Origin: Stentor roeselii
Taxonomy: Eukaryota > Ciliophora > Heterotrichea > Heterotrichida > Stentoridae
DNA: 64,000 nucleotides
Assembly: GCA_006503475.1 (NCBI GenBank)
Contig: RSEH01000211.1
Span: 21,713 to 85,712, forward strand
Direction: 5' to 3'
Below, piece by piece: positions 1 through 7,293 of the stretch. The notes beneath the pieces were generated by a model. That model searched no databases, had not been told where the DNA came from, and saw only the letters and a program-made list of their open reading frames with translations. Both the position numbers and the translations under genes were made by a program. Position 1 is the first letter of the stretch. Every line of letters begins with the position of its first letter.

Positions 1-1
1 G

Positions 2-1252
2 AATCCTGATGATCCTAACAAAAGATTTGATCTTTCTTCTAAAGATTTATTTGAAGCCAGTTTTTTTTCAAAGGTTTGTAAAAGTTTTGATGGCTTCGCA
101 AGTGATCAATTCAGGAAACCCGCTAATAGCTTTGTGGAAGATGAAGGGTTGAAAGGCTTTCTTATGCAAAATGAGAGAAATGAGAAAAAATCGAAAAATA
201 GCTTAAAAAGATTAAGCAGGAATAGCTTTCAGGCTGAATTGGTCCCTGACTTCCTTGATGGGGTCACGGCTTTAGATGTGAATATTCTTTACAATGTTAA
301 TCAAGAGTTCGGAGATGGAAATGAGTTAGTTCAAAGATTTGGAACCTTGAGGTCAATTACAAAAAATAATAAAAAACGCTTCTCTTTGAAATCACTCAGT
401 TGTCATGACTTGGAAAATATCAGCTTAAAGCATATCAAAATCAGCAAAAATTCTGAAATTTTGATGTTTTTTATACCTTTTGTGAAAAATAATAATGATT
501 TTATTGATTATCGCTTCACATCGATTGACTCTCATTATTTTGAGTGCTTTTGTAAGAATTATGATGAATTTGAAGAGAAAGTTAAAAGTGAAGCTAATGG
601 TTTTATGAGGTTAATTGAAAGGTTTCCAAATCGATGGACTGATGGAATCATTCCTTTTGTCATTGAAAAAAACTTGATGTTTGTAAGCAACCCAAATAAT
701 GAAAATATTTATAGCATCGTTTTCAAGTCAATGAGAACAGTTGAAAGTCAAACGATTATTAGGTTCGTTAAATATAATCCTAAAGAACATACACAGTTCT
801 TAAATTTCAGTCTGGATAAAATGAATAGCTCTTATCTTGGTGCTTCTAAAGGAAAAAATCAAATAACTTTAAGCTGTAGGGCAATTGAAGCTGATGTTTT
901 ACATCAATTGATGCATAGTTTTGGCTTCATGCATATGCACCAGAAATCAAATGATGAGTCATTTGATTATATAAGCAGAGCAAATGTAAAAAACGCAAAC
1001 CATGATGGTCATGCATGCTTTTATGGATTAAAGTTTGGACCTTTTGATGCTGATTCAGTCCTTATGTGGCCAAGTTGTGAGAATATGATTTCATCTACCA
1101 ATGATGAATATAAACCAGCAACACAACTTTCGAAATTTGACAGTTTAAAGGTGAATTTTTTTTATGATAATTCAAATTTAAACTTGAGTGATGAAGAATT
1201 AAGGCATAAATATAAAGCATTTAAAAAAGAAGCTGAAATTTTAAAACAATAG
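2..1252 (+). CDS. Astacin-like (M12A) metallopeptidase homologue, 3' part, probable pseudoenzyme
   Basis: The frame is open from the left edge to a TAG stop, giving 416 visible residues with the start off-window. Astacin signatures are seen in order: an RWxxGIIPFVI-like stretch near nt 630-665 (the start of astacin catalytic domains), then the zinc-helix region at nt 902-960 reading HQLMHSFGFMHMHQ, then a PFDADSVLMWP segment at nt 1040-1070 in the place of the family's YDYxSVMHY Met-turn. In active astacins the first motif is HExxHxxGFxHE. Here the catalytic Glu is Gln and the Glu after the third His is Met, while the three zinc-ligand histidines remain. I infer that zinc binding is possible but hydrolysis is weak or absent. 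No intron is needed. Family assignment is fairly sure; role unknown. Confidence 0.8.
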   Translation, partial: NPDDPNKRFDLSSKDLFEASFFSKVCKSFDGFASDQFRKPANSFVEDEGLKGFLMQNERNEKKSKNSLKRLSRNSFQAELVPDFLDGVTALDVNILYNVNQEFGDGNELVQRFGTLRSITKNNKKRFSLKSLSCHDLENISLKHIKISKNSEILMFFIPFVKNNNDFIDYRFTSIDSHYFECFCKNYDEFEEKVKSEANGFMRLIERFPNRWTDGIIPFVIEKNLMFVSNPNNENIYSIVFKSMRTVESQTIIRFVKYNPKEHTQFLNFSLDKMNSSYLGASKGKNQITLSCRAIEADVLHQLMHSFGFMHMHQKSNDESFDYISRANVKNANHDGHACFYGLKFGPFDADSVLMWPSCENMISSTNDEYKPATQLSKFDSLKVNFFYDNSNLNLSDEELRHKYKAFKKEAEILKQ

Positions 1253-1338
1253 TCTCCTAAAGTATCTTCCAGGCATCATCTCACTAAAATAATAAAATCT
1301 TAATTTAACCTCTAAAAAACCTTTTCAAACCAAAATAA

Positions 1339-1905
1339 ATGCAATCATCAGAACTAACAAACCAAACCTGCACAATCTGCCTTTTACCTTTAGAGTACCC
1401 CATATGCAAGTTAGTCTGCGACCACATCTACTGTTTCGAGTGCATTCAAGAGTGGTGCAAGACACATGAGACCTGCCCTCTCTGTTCCCAAGTGATAAAA
1501 CTCGGCTTTAAATACGATTCAACCATCGAGATCACTGAAGTAGTCTTCGACAAGCAAGTAGTTGAAAAAGAACTATCCTTGGACTGCCTGGACCACAGTT
1601 ACTTCAAGCAAGAAATCTCGAAACTTCTAAGACTTTGTTACGAGTTAGAAGTCTCACGCTTTAAACAACGAAACTCAAAAGGTACCCCTGGAGAATGGCG
1701 AGGACTTCAGAATATTCGAAACAGGTTAGAAACTTTAAGACTGGAAAATCAGGCTTTTGTCAGGTTCGACCCTCAGGCTTTGTTGGATGAGGTTTATTCG
1801 ATGGAACAGGATGTTGACAGTATCAAGAATGGAGTTTTTCAAGAAAAGGACTTTTGTGAAGTGGTTGAACATGACTACTCTGATGAGGATTATTATGATG
1901 ATTGA
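1339..1905 (+). CDS. RING-HC finger protein, probable E3 ubiquitin ligase
   Basis: The 188-residue protein starts with a C3HC4 RING at residues 11-50: CTIC, then CDH, YCFEC, and a final CPLC pair. This arrangement, followed by an F-K-Y-D-like strand just after the last Cys pair, resembles the TOPORS/PHRF group of RING proteins. The rest is acidic and probably helical (EISKLLRLCYELE; DEVYSMEQDVDSIKNG) and ends in an Asp/Glu/Tyr-rich tail. RING domains of this kind recruit E2 enzymes. The substrate cannot be read from the sequence. The ATG follows an A/C-rich, G-poor leader. It converges on the thioesterase gene with only 6 bp between the stop codons. Confidence 0.85.
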   Translation: MQSSELTNQTCTICLLPLEYPICKLVCDHIYCFECIQEWCKTHETCPLCSQVIKLGFKYDSTIEITEVVFDKQVVEKELSLDCLDHSYFKQEISKLLRLCYELEVSRFKQRNSKGTPGEWRGLQNIRNRLETLRLENQAFVRFDPQALLDEVYSMEQDVDSIKNGVFQEKDFCEVVEHDYSDEDYYDD

Positions 1906-1911
1906 AGTCTA

Positions 1912-2547
1912 TTAATTTAACTGAGCCCTTAGCCAGACTTTCACCTCGTTCCATTCTTGCATTGTTACTGTATGTTGAAGATGAGGCTCGGTCCTGTATG
2001 TCGTGTTAATCCCTTGCAAATTTCTTGTAAAAGTCTGCTGACACCTATTCAAAGGAAGCACAGGATCACTTCCCCCATTAAATAAAAACACCGGAATTGA
2101 CTTTCTGTCTTCCGGTATCTGCATAGGAAAAGAATATCCACTTAAAGCGATGACCGCATCGATTTTCCCTGAATACTTGCTTAAAGCAGTATAAAGACTC
2201 ATGACAGCGCCTTGAGAAAATCCTCCTAAAATGAGTTTATTTGTAGTTTTTGCTTCTTCTTCTAAATATCTCTTGATGATAGCCACAGAGGACTCTGCTG
2301 AAACATCATATTCATCAGTCAGGTTCTTGAAATCGTACCAACTGTTACACGACATTCCACCATTTATCGTCACTGGCTGTGTTGGAGCTGTTGGAAGAAC
2401 CACTTTGCAGTTCGGCAGAAGAGGACTTTCTGAGAATAAGTCCACGAAGCCTTCTGCTGAATCACCCAGACCGTGAAGCCAGACTATAGTGTAAGTGTGA
2501 ATTGATGGGATCAGGTAGATGTCTCGACCTTTTACTAGTCTTTGCAT
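1912..2547 (-). CDS. LYPLA: Acyl-protein thioesterase / lysophospholipase-like carboxylesterase
   Basis: This 211-residue alpha/beta hydrolase matches the acyl-protein thioesterase (APT1/LYPLA, YTM1-type carboxylesterase) family over its full length of about 220 residues. It has WLHGLGDSAEGF near the N-terminus (oxyanion loop), LPTAPTQPVTINGG, WYDF, the nucleophile elbow GFSQGA at about residue 112, the acid Asp in GGSDPVLP at about 160, and the catalytic His in HLQHTV at about 190. Known members remove palmitate from cysteines of cytosolic membrane-associated proteins such as Ras and G-alpha, or hydrolyse lysophospholipids. A depalmitoylating role is attractive because several proteins in this window carry palmitoylation-like N- or C-termini, but that link is inference. 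Confidence 0.92.
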   Translation of the reverse strand: MQRLVKGRDIYLIPSIHTYTIVWLHGLGDSAEGFVDLFSESPLLPNCKVVLPTAPTQPVTINGGMSCNSWYDFKNLTDEYDVSAESSVAIIKRYLEEEAKTTNKLILGGFSQGAVMSLYTALSKYSGKIDAVIALSGYSFPMQIPEDRKSIPVFLFNGGSDPVLPLNRCQQTFTRNLQGINTTYRTEPHLQHTVTMQEWNEVKVWLRAQLN

Positions 2548-2727
2548 TTTTATTTGGAATGGCTTGGATTTAGTGGTTTTTGGATTTTTTGAGGAATTTG
2601 AGGATTTTACGGGGTGGAGGAAAGAGATTGAAAGGAAAAAGTTTTGGATTCTTTTTTGAGGATTTTTAGATATTAGCTTTGATTCTAGAATATCTTAGAA
2701 AATCTATTAGTTACTGTAATTCTTAAT

Positions 2728-2982
2728 TCAAAGCTTTAGCAATAAAATCAAAAAAAGGCAAAAAAGCACAGCGATTAACTGTACCAAAAAGCTGACTGAA
2801 AATCCATCAACTATTTTTTTCATTTTATTCGAAAGACTTTGATGAATTTTGAAATTGAAATTCTGTATATCTTCCACTTCTTTGATATAATCTTTATTGA
2901 TCTCATTTTCCTTTTCAATATTCAAGTAAATCTCTTCCAATTCCTCTATTTTCGAACTGATTTCAATGATTTGTCCCTCCAT
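2728..2982 (-). CDS. Small tail-anchored coiled-coil membrane protein
   Basis: The 84-residue ORF begins MEGQIIEISSK, continues as a Glu/Ile/Leu/Lys heptad-like helix through about residue 60, and ends in a single hydrophobic segment (SFLVQLIAVLFCLFLILLL) two residues from the stop. That is the topology of a tail-anchored protein such as a SNARE, but the helix has no clear zero-layer signature, so I do not call it a SNARE. No family is recognised. Its 5' end is duplicated in decayed form just upstream (nt 3013-3117), which supports it being the conserved copy. Confidence 0.55.
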   Translation of the reverse strand: MEGQIIEISSKIEELEEIYLNIEKENEINKDYIKEVEDIQNFNFKIHQSLSNKMKKIVDGFSVSFLVQLIAVLFCLFLILLLKL

Positions 2983-3012
2983 AGTTAAAATTATAAAAAA
3001 ATCATTAAAGTT

Positions 3013-3117
3013 CTAATTTTCCTTCTCAATATTAAAATAAATCTCTTTAATTTCTTCAATATTCAACCAAATCTCTTTCATTTCCTATTCCCATTAATTT
3101 CAATGATTTTCCTCCAT
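3013..3117 (-). pseudogene. Decayed partial copy of the 5' end of the adjacent tail-anchored gene
   Basis: On the minus strand this stretch starts ATGGAGG and keeps AATCATTGAAAT and, further on, GAGATTTA...AATATTGA(A/G)AAGGAAAAT, which match codons 1-25 of the gene ending at 2982. Two bases are missing after the third codon, so the copy reaches TGA after five codons. The A/T-rich leader before the ATG is also shared (TTAAAATTAT on the plus strand). It fills most of the 146 bp between the intact gene and the LRR-ankyrin stop codon. Confidence 0.6.
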
Positions 3118-3128
3118 AATTAAAATTA

Positions 3129-4901
3129 TTAAATGAAAACATGATTCAAGTCATTATGTCCTTTCACTATTCCAAGTTCCAAGGGAGTAAGTCCTTTAGA
3201 GTCAGTAGACCGACAATCACTTCCACAGTCAATTAAAAAGTTAACAATATTGAGCAGTCCATTTTTGCAGGCATAATGAAGAGGAAGTCGTTGTTTCTCA
3301 TCTAAACAATTGATAGTCAGTCCAAGTCTGATCACTTTTTTCAGTTTTGCCTCGTTTCCTTCAATCACTGCCCTGTGAACTGCAGTTCTTTTCCTTTTTA
3401 GTCTTTACTTCAGGTCTGAAGAATAAGGATTTGTCCCTTTTGATAACAGGTACTCGGCGCATTCGAAGTTTCCGAATGAACAAGCGATTAAAAAAGCGTT
3501 TTCTCCTTTGGTCTGAGTGGTGATTACGTTTCTTTTATCTAGTTGAACTGCTTTTCGCAGAAGGTATTGCAGAAGTTGAAGGTTTCCTGTCCTGGATGCG
3601 AACATTAATAGGGTTTCTTGGAGTTTTATGTCGAAAGAGTTGAGATCGTATCCTGTTTCTATCAATTTTTCTAGGATTTTAGAATAGTTTCGGTTTCCTG
3701 ATTTGAATATTTCTTCGATTTCTACTATTTTTAATTCGGTTTCGGATTTTGATGATGATTTTTCATTTTTACATATTCCAGCCTCATCATCATTAAAACT
3801 TTCATCAAACCTATTCCTGAACTCCCTGATCAACCTTTCACTTTCCTGATCCCTTTCACTAGGCAATCTACTATTCGCAGGTTTTGTAATTTCCATTTTA
3901 ACTTTCAAAACAGCAAAAATCAAGTCCTTAACTTCCAGATTTTCATAGTTTTCAGCAAGTTTTTCAAAAGTCCTGGCAAGTATCTTCGGATCAGCATTAA
4001 AAATATATTTCTTATCAAAAAGTCCTCTAATATCAAAAGAGGCGAGATCAAGAAAGTCCCAAGTTTTAACAAACAATTCATTATGACTTTCCAACCGATT
4101 AAAACTGATCTCAACTTCTTGAATCCTGCTGAAATTAAAAGTCCTTGACTTGCCTTCTCGAACTGCAATAGCCCTGACAAGTTTCCAGGCCCCTTGAGCA
4201 GTAATAAGATTAAAATTCAAATTAACAACTTTCAAAGTCCCTGAAACATTTGCGATGATCTCAGCGATGACCTCAGCTCCTAAGTCAGTGATCAAGTTGC
4301 CTTCAAGTTGGATATTTTCAATATTCTGATGGTTTTTCATGATTTTTTGAAGGGGAAAAACGTGATCATCAGTCATGTCCAGGTGGTTTAGTCTCAGTTC
4401 AGTCATTTTTTCATCTGAAAATAAAGACTTTATCGTGTTTAACAAGCAGATTTTCGTTGATCGAATAGTTTCTATTGAAAGTTCTGAGTTTTCAATTAAA
4501 ACTTTCGCTTTTCGCAGATAGTCAAGAACATGGGAAAGTTTTTCATCAGTTTCATGAAATTTTTTCTTGAAAAATTCGACTTTTTTCTGAGTGTCTTTTA
4601 GACGAGCTTCAAGAGAATGGGAGTAAAATTGGGATTGCTTGATTTTCTTTGTTGCTTCGGAAATCTCTCCGAGGTAAGAGTCTCGCCATTTTGACTCGTT
4701 TTTTAGACGTTCTTCGAGGTAGACTAGTTTTATTTGGAGGTCTTCGTTTTTCTTTTTAAGATCCAGGATTTCTTGAAAGGTTTCTGCACTTTTTAAGATT
4801 TACTTTTCGGTTGTTGGCTGATTTGAGTTTACCAGGAATGTTCGGGATAGACGAGAATTTGATCTGGAATTCGCAGGACGCTTATGAAGGGCTCTTATCA
4901 T
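3129..4901 (-). CDS. Coiled-coil, leucine-rich repeat and ankyrin repeat protein (three exons)
   Basis: Three exons (4901-4804, 4788-3409, 3393-3129) join through two 15-nt introns to give 580 residues. The start MIRALHKRP is the first ATG after an A/C-rich leader. Residues ~35-150 form a Lys/Glu-rich coiled coil. Next come RI-type leucine-rich repeats (LRLNHLDMTDDH; IQLEGNLITDLGAEVIAEI; VNLNFNLITAQGAWKLV), then an acidic/Ser linker. At least four ankyrin-type repeats end the protein (ETLLMFASRTGNLQLLQYLL; ENAFLIACSFGNFECAEYLL; TAVHRAVIEGNEAKL; LPLHYACKNGLLNIVNFLI). Without the second intron the last two ankyrin repeats are lost, and splicing restores the consensus TAVHRA, which supports the model. 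It is probably a scaffold; no orthologue is named. Confidence 0.85.
3394..3408 (-). other. 15-nt intron in the LRR-ankyrin gene
   Basis: On the minus strand this reads GTAAAGACTAAAAAG. It contains an in-frame TAA, and removing it fuses two ankyrin repeats in frame (phase 2). Confidence 0.9.
4789..4803 (-). other. 15-nt intron in the LRR-ankyrin gene
   Basis: On the minus strand this reads GTAAATCTTAAAAAG. Its TAA interrupts an otherwise open frame, and removal gives a continuous frame back to the ATG at 4901 (phase 2). Confidence 0.85.
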
Positions 4902-5103
4902 TTAGGATGATTAGTAATAATTAGGATTTAATTGAAAGGTTTTAGTTTTTATGGGTTTTTTATGTTTGATAAGGATGGATTGATAATTGAAAGATTTTTT
5001 ATGGAATTATTAAGGAGATTTTTATTGAGGAGGTAATCAGAGTTGTAGAGAGTCTGAAAGAGAAGTTAGGAGAAAGTTTATTGAACAGACTTAAAATATT
5101 CTA

Positions 5104-5658
5104 CTAAGTATTTAGCACTCCAGTAAAGTTGATTTTAATGACAGGCCTCGGAAATTCCGGCATAATTTTATACAATTCAACCAAAGGCGCAAGATCAAGA
5201 ATTCCTTTCAATTTATTCCCACTGAACCTCAAAGAATTACTGCTAACAGCCGAGCTAAACGGTGGTTTTTTTTCAAAACTATTAGGAGTCTTCGCTCTTT
5301 CCTCATTTTTTTCATTTTTTTCGATTTTGGCACATTTTTCAATTCCTCTGCCCTTTTCCCTATCAAGCATTTCCTGCAAGAATTCAATTTTTTCCTTAAA
5401 TTTTTCTTCATTTTCAACAATTCTAGTCTGAGCTTCCTTAAGCTGTTGCAAAGCAAGATCTCTTTCACGATGAGCTTTCTGTTCATTTCCCAAGGCGACT
5501 TTGAGTTGATTTTCAAGTGCAACAATCCTATCTTCAAGTAAGTTCAATTTACTCAGAGGTGGTTCTTCAGTAGCAGGTCTTGGAGGCAGTTCAGGTACTT
5601 TAGAAGGCGTCTTAGACCTGATTTGTTTCAAAAGAGCAGCAGGGTCAAATTCAGTCAT
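5104..5658 (-). CDS. Coiled-coil protein of unknown function, overlapping the DHODH-like gene
   Basis: The chosen start gives MTEFDPAALLKQ and 184 residues. A longer frame with an ATG at 5715 lies inside the upstream gene and adds a nonconserved-looking tail. Residues ~15-35 are Pro-rich (VPELPPRP), ~40-110 are a strong coiled coil (LEDRIVALENQLKVAL, then repeated QLKEAQ/EENEEKFKEKIEF), followed by a Lys/Glu/Asn stretch. A globular-looking C-terminus (GILDLAPLVELYKIMPEF) ends the protein. Its first eight bases (ATGACTGA on the minus strand) also contain the stop codon of the DHODH-like gene, so the two CDSs overlap. No family recognised. Confidence 0.65.
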   Translation of the reverse strand: MTEFDPAALLKQIRSKTPSKVPELPPRPATEEPPLSKLNLLEDRIVALENQLKVALGNEQKAHRERDLALQQLKEAQTRIVENEEKFKEKIEFLQEMLDREKGRGIEKCAKIEKNEKNEERAKTPNSFEKKPPFSSAVSSNSLRFSGNKLKGILDLAPLVELYKIMPEFPRPVIKINFTGVLNT

Positions 5659-6694
5659 TTTTATCTTTACTATAAAAGTTAAAAGCAGAGTCAATCGAAT
5701 CAAATTTTCCTTCATTCAAAGCCTTTAAAAGTTCATCCTGCAGTCTTTTCAATTCCCAAGGTCCTCTACAGAGAAGTACAGAAAATACCTGAACTGCCTT
5801 TGCTCCCATTTTCACTCTTTCTAAAATTTCTCTTCCATCCCAAAGTCCTCCAAAGCTAATAACTTCAAGTTTTCCACCTGTTTGACTCACTACTTTTTTC
5901 AAAATTTCCCGAGAAAGTCTTACGTCGTCTGAAGAGTCCCCGACGATGATTCCGTCGATTCCTAATTCGATGCAAGTTTGGACAAGAGCTTCTGTGTCTT
6001 GCCACTCGCAGTCGATTTTCACGTATATCGGGACGTAAAGCCTGCGAATCTTTCGGTCGTAGAAGTCCAGAATGTCTGACTCGAATGCTGCGATTAGACC
6101 CATTTCGAAGTTACGCTCGTTTACGAGTTTTTCGAGAAGTCTGCGAAATCTGAAGGGCCTTTGGTAGAGCTTTAGGTCTTTTCCTGGAGCACTGCAAAGG
6201 TTCACTGTGAAGAAGTCGGCTAGGTGGTAGAATTCCATGAGTAGGTATAAATAGTCGTCGTCTAGAAGGTGAACCATTGTGAAAAGGTTTTCTTGGAGAA
6301 TGTGAAGATTTAAACCTCTTGGACCTATTTTGAAGTGCTTTAGGTATTTTTTTAACGGGAATAAACCTGTGCTGGATATTGGACAGTTTTGGTTTATACT
6401 CGTTTCAGTGATTTCGTAAGGGGTTTTGTTGAAGGATTCTGTGGATTGTACTATTGGACCGATCTCTATGAATGAGTGGCCTTGTTCAAGCAAAGGAACG
6501 AAATTCATTCCATTTATATCAAGCCCTGCACTAAGCCCAATTGGAGACTTTAAATAAGAGTTGAACGCTTGAGTTTTTAGCTTTGAGTCCAAAGGCAGAG
6601 GTTCCGTAGGAATAAAAAGCTGAAGCCATAGCGATTTAAACAACAAACCGGGAAAGTAGTCTCTAAACACGGGATAAAAAGAAGCAGCTCCCAT
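5651..6694 (-). CDS. DHODH: Dihydroorotate dehydrogenase-like flavoprotein, divergent
   Basis: The 347-residue protein follows the class 2 dihydroorotate dehydrogenase fold order: PIGLSAGLD (family PxGxAAGFDK), FIEIGPIVQST, TVNLCSAPGKDL in place of VNVSSPNTxGL, PIYVKIDCEW, DGIIVGDSS, VISFGGLWDGREILE, and AKAVQVFSVLLCRGPW. Class 2 enzymes oxidise dihydroorotate to orotate with FMN and pass electrons to quinone in pyrimidine synthesis. Several usually invariant residues differ: the FMN-contacting Lys after GxD is Ile, the Asn of SPNT is Gly, and the NTT motif is GDSS. The Ser three residues after the Asn is kept. It may be inactive or act on another substrate. It has a hydrophobic N-terminal stretch (FPGLLFKSLWLQLF) as in membrane-associated members. 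Confidence 0.82.
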   Translation of the reverse strand: MGAASFYPVFRDYFPGLLFKSLWLQLFIPTEPLPLDSKLKTQAFNSYLKSPIGLSAGLDINGMNFVPLLEQGHSFIEIGPIVQSTESFNKTPYEITETSINQNCPISSTGLFPLKKYLKHFKIGPRGLNLHILQENLFTMVHLLDDDYLYLLMEFYHLADFFTVNLCSAPGKDLKLYQRPFRFRRLLEKLVNERNFEMGLIAAFESDILDFYDRKIRRLYVPIYVKIDCEWQDTEALVQTCIELGIDGIIVGDSSDDVRLSREILKKVVSQTGGKLEVISFGGLWDGREILERVKMGAKAVQVFSVLLCRGPWELKRLQDELLKALNEGKFDSIDSAFNFYSKDKND

Positions 6695-6745
6695 TTTTGA
6701 TTGTAGCTGAATGTCACTTGTTTAGACTAAGTAGAAGATGATTTA

Positions 6746-6958
6746 TTAAAATACTGAGACCCGCACCCCACCTTTATCGTAAGTCCTCGCCTGTTGAGGC
6801 GCTCTTGACTTTTCAGAGACCAAAGCTTTCAGGATCTCATCTTTTGTGACTTTTTTTTTATACTCGTCTCCTACTGCGAAGTCTTCTTTGATGACTGTCT
6901 TGATTTCAGACCTGTTAACACCTCTTTGACGTAAACAGTTCATTTCAACGTTTCCCAT
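6746..6958 (-). CDS. Small conserved-looking protein, unknown
   Basis: This 70-residue ORF opens with ATG and starts MGNVEMNCLRQRG, with a basic, polar body (TVIKEDFAVGDEYKKKVTKDEIL) and a C-terminus QQARTYDKGGVRVSVF. It sits 51 bp upstream of the DHODH-like gene on the same strand, after a G/T-rich plus-strand leader like other minus-strand genes here. Gly2 could be myristoylated, but position 6 is Met rather than Ser/Thr, so this is weak. No domain recognised. The last 25 bases of the flank are the only promoter-like sequence seen. Confidence 0.5.
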   Translation of the reverse strand: MGNVEMNCLRQRGVNRSEIKTVIKEDFAVGDEYKKKVTKDEILKALVSEKSRAPQQARTYDKGGVRVSVF

Positions 6959-7170
6959 TATTTATTGGACTGGATAAATTTACTATTTTATTAAGAAACT
7001 AGGTGGAAGAATTTTTGGTTTTTTTGAATGTTTTTTTGGGTTTAAGGGGTCTTTAGATGGTTTTAAGTTATTGGATTTATTGGAGAAATGTTGAGAAAAG
7101 TTTAAAAGTTAATTGATTTTTCTGTAAGGATCTGAATGGTTTGAATATCTATTGAAATGTAGATAAATGC

Positions 7171-7233
7171 ACAAACCAATTAAAATTCCTACCAAACAAC
7201 TCAACAAACCAATTAAAATTCCTCCCAAACAAC
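7171..7233 (+). repeat. Two-copy 33-bp direct repeat in the GlyRS leader
   Basis: A 30-nt segment at 7171-7200 recurs at 7204-7233 with a single A/C difference, joined by three bases. It consists almost only of A, C and T and lies 60 bp before the GlyRS ATG, in the 335-bp divergent spacer 6959-7293. No other feature was seen in that spacer. Confidence 0.7.
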
Positions 7234-7293
7234 CACCAAATCCCCTGTAAAAATTCCCCTACTCCCTAAACCCGGTAAAACTATTCCAACCTG

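Noticed and set aside
5104-5715. Longer coiled-coil ORF starting at 5715
   Set aside because: Its extra 19 residues lie wholly inside the DHODH-like gene; the start at 5658 gives a more natural N-terminus.
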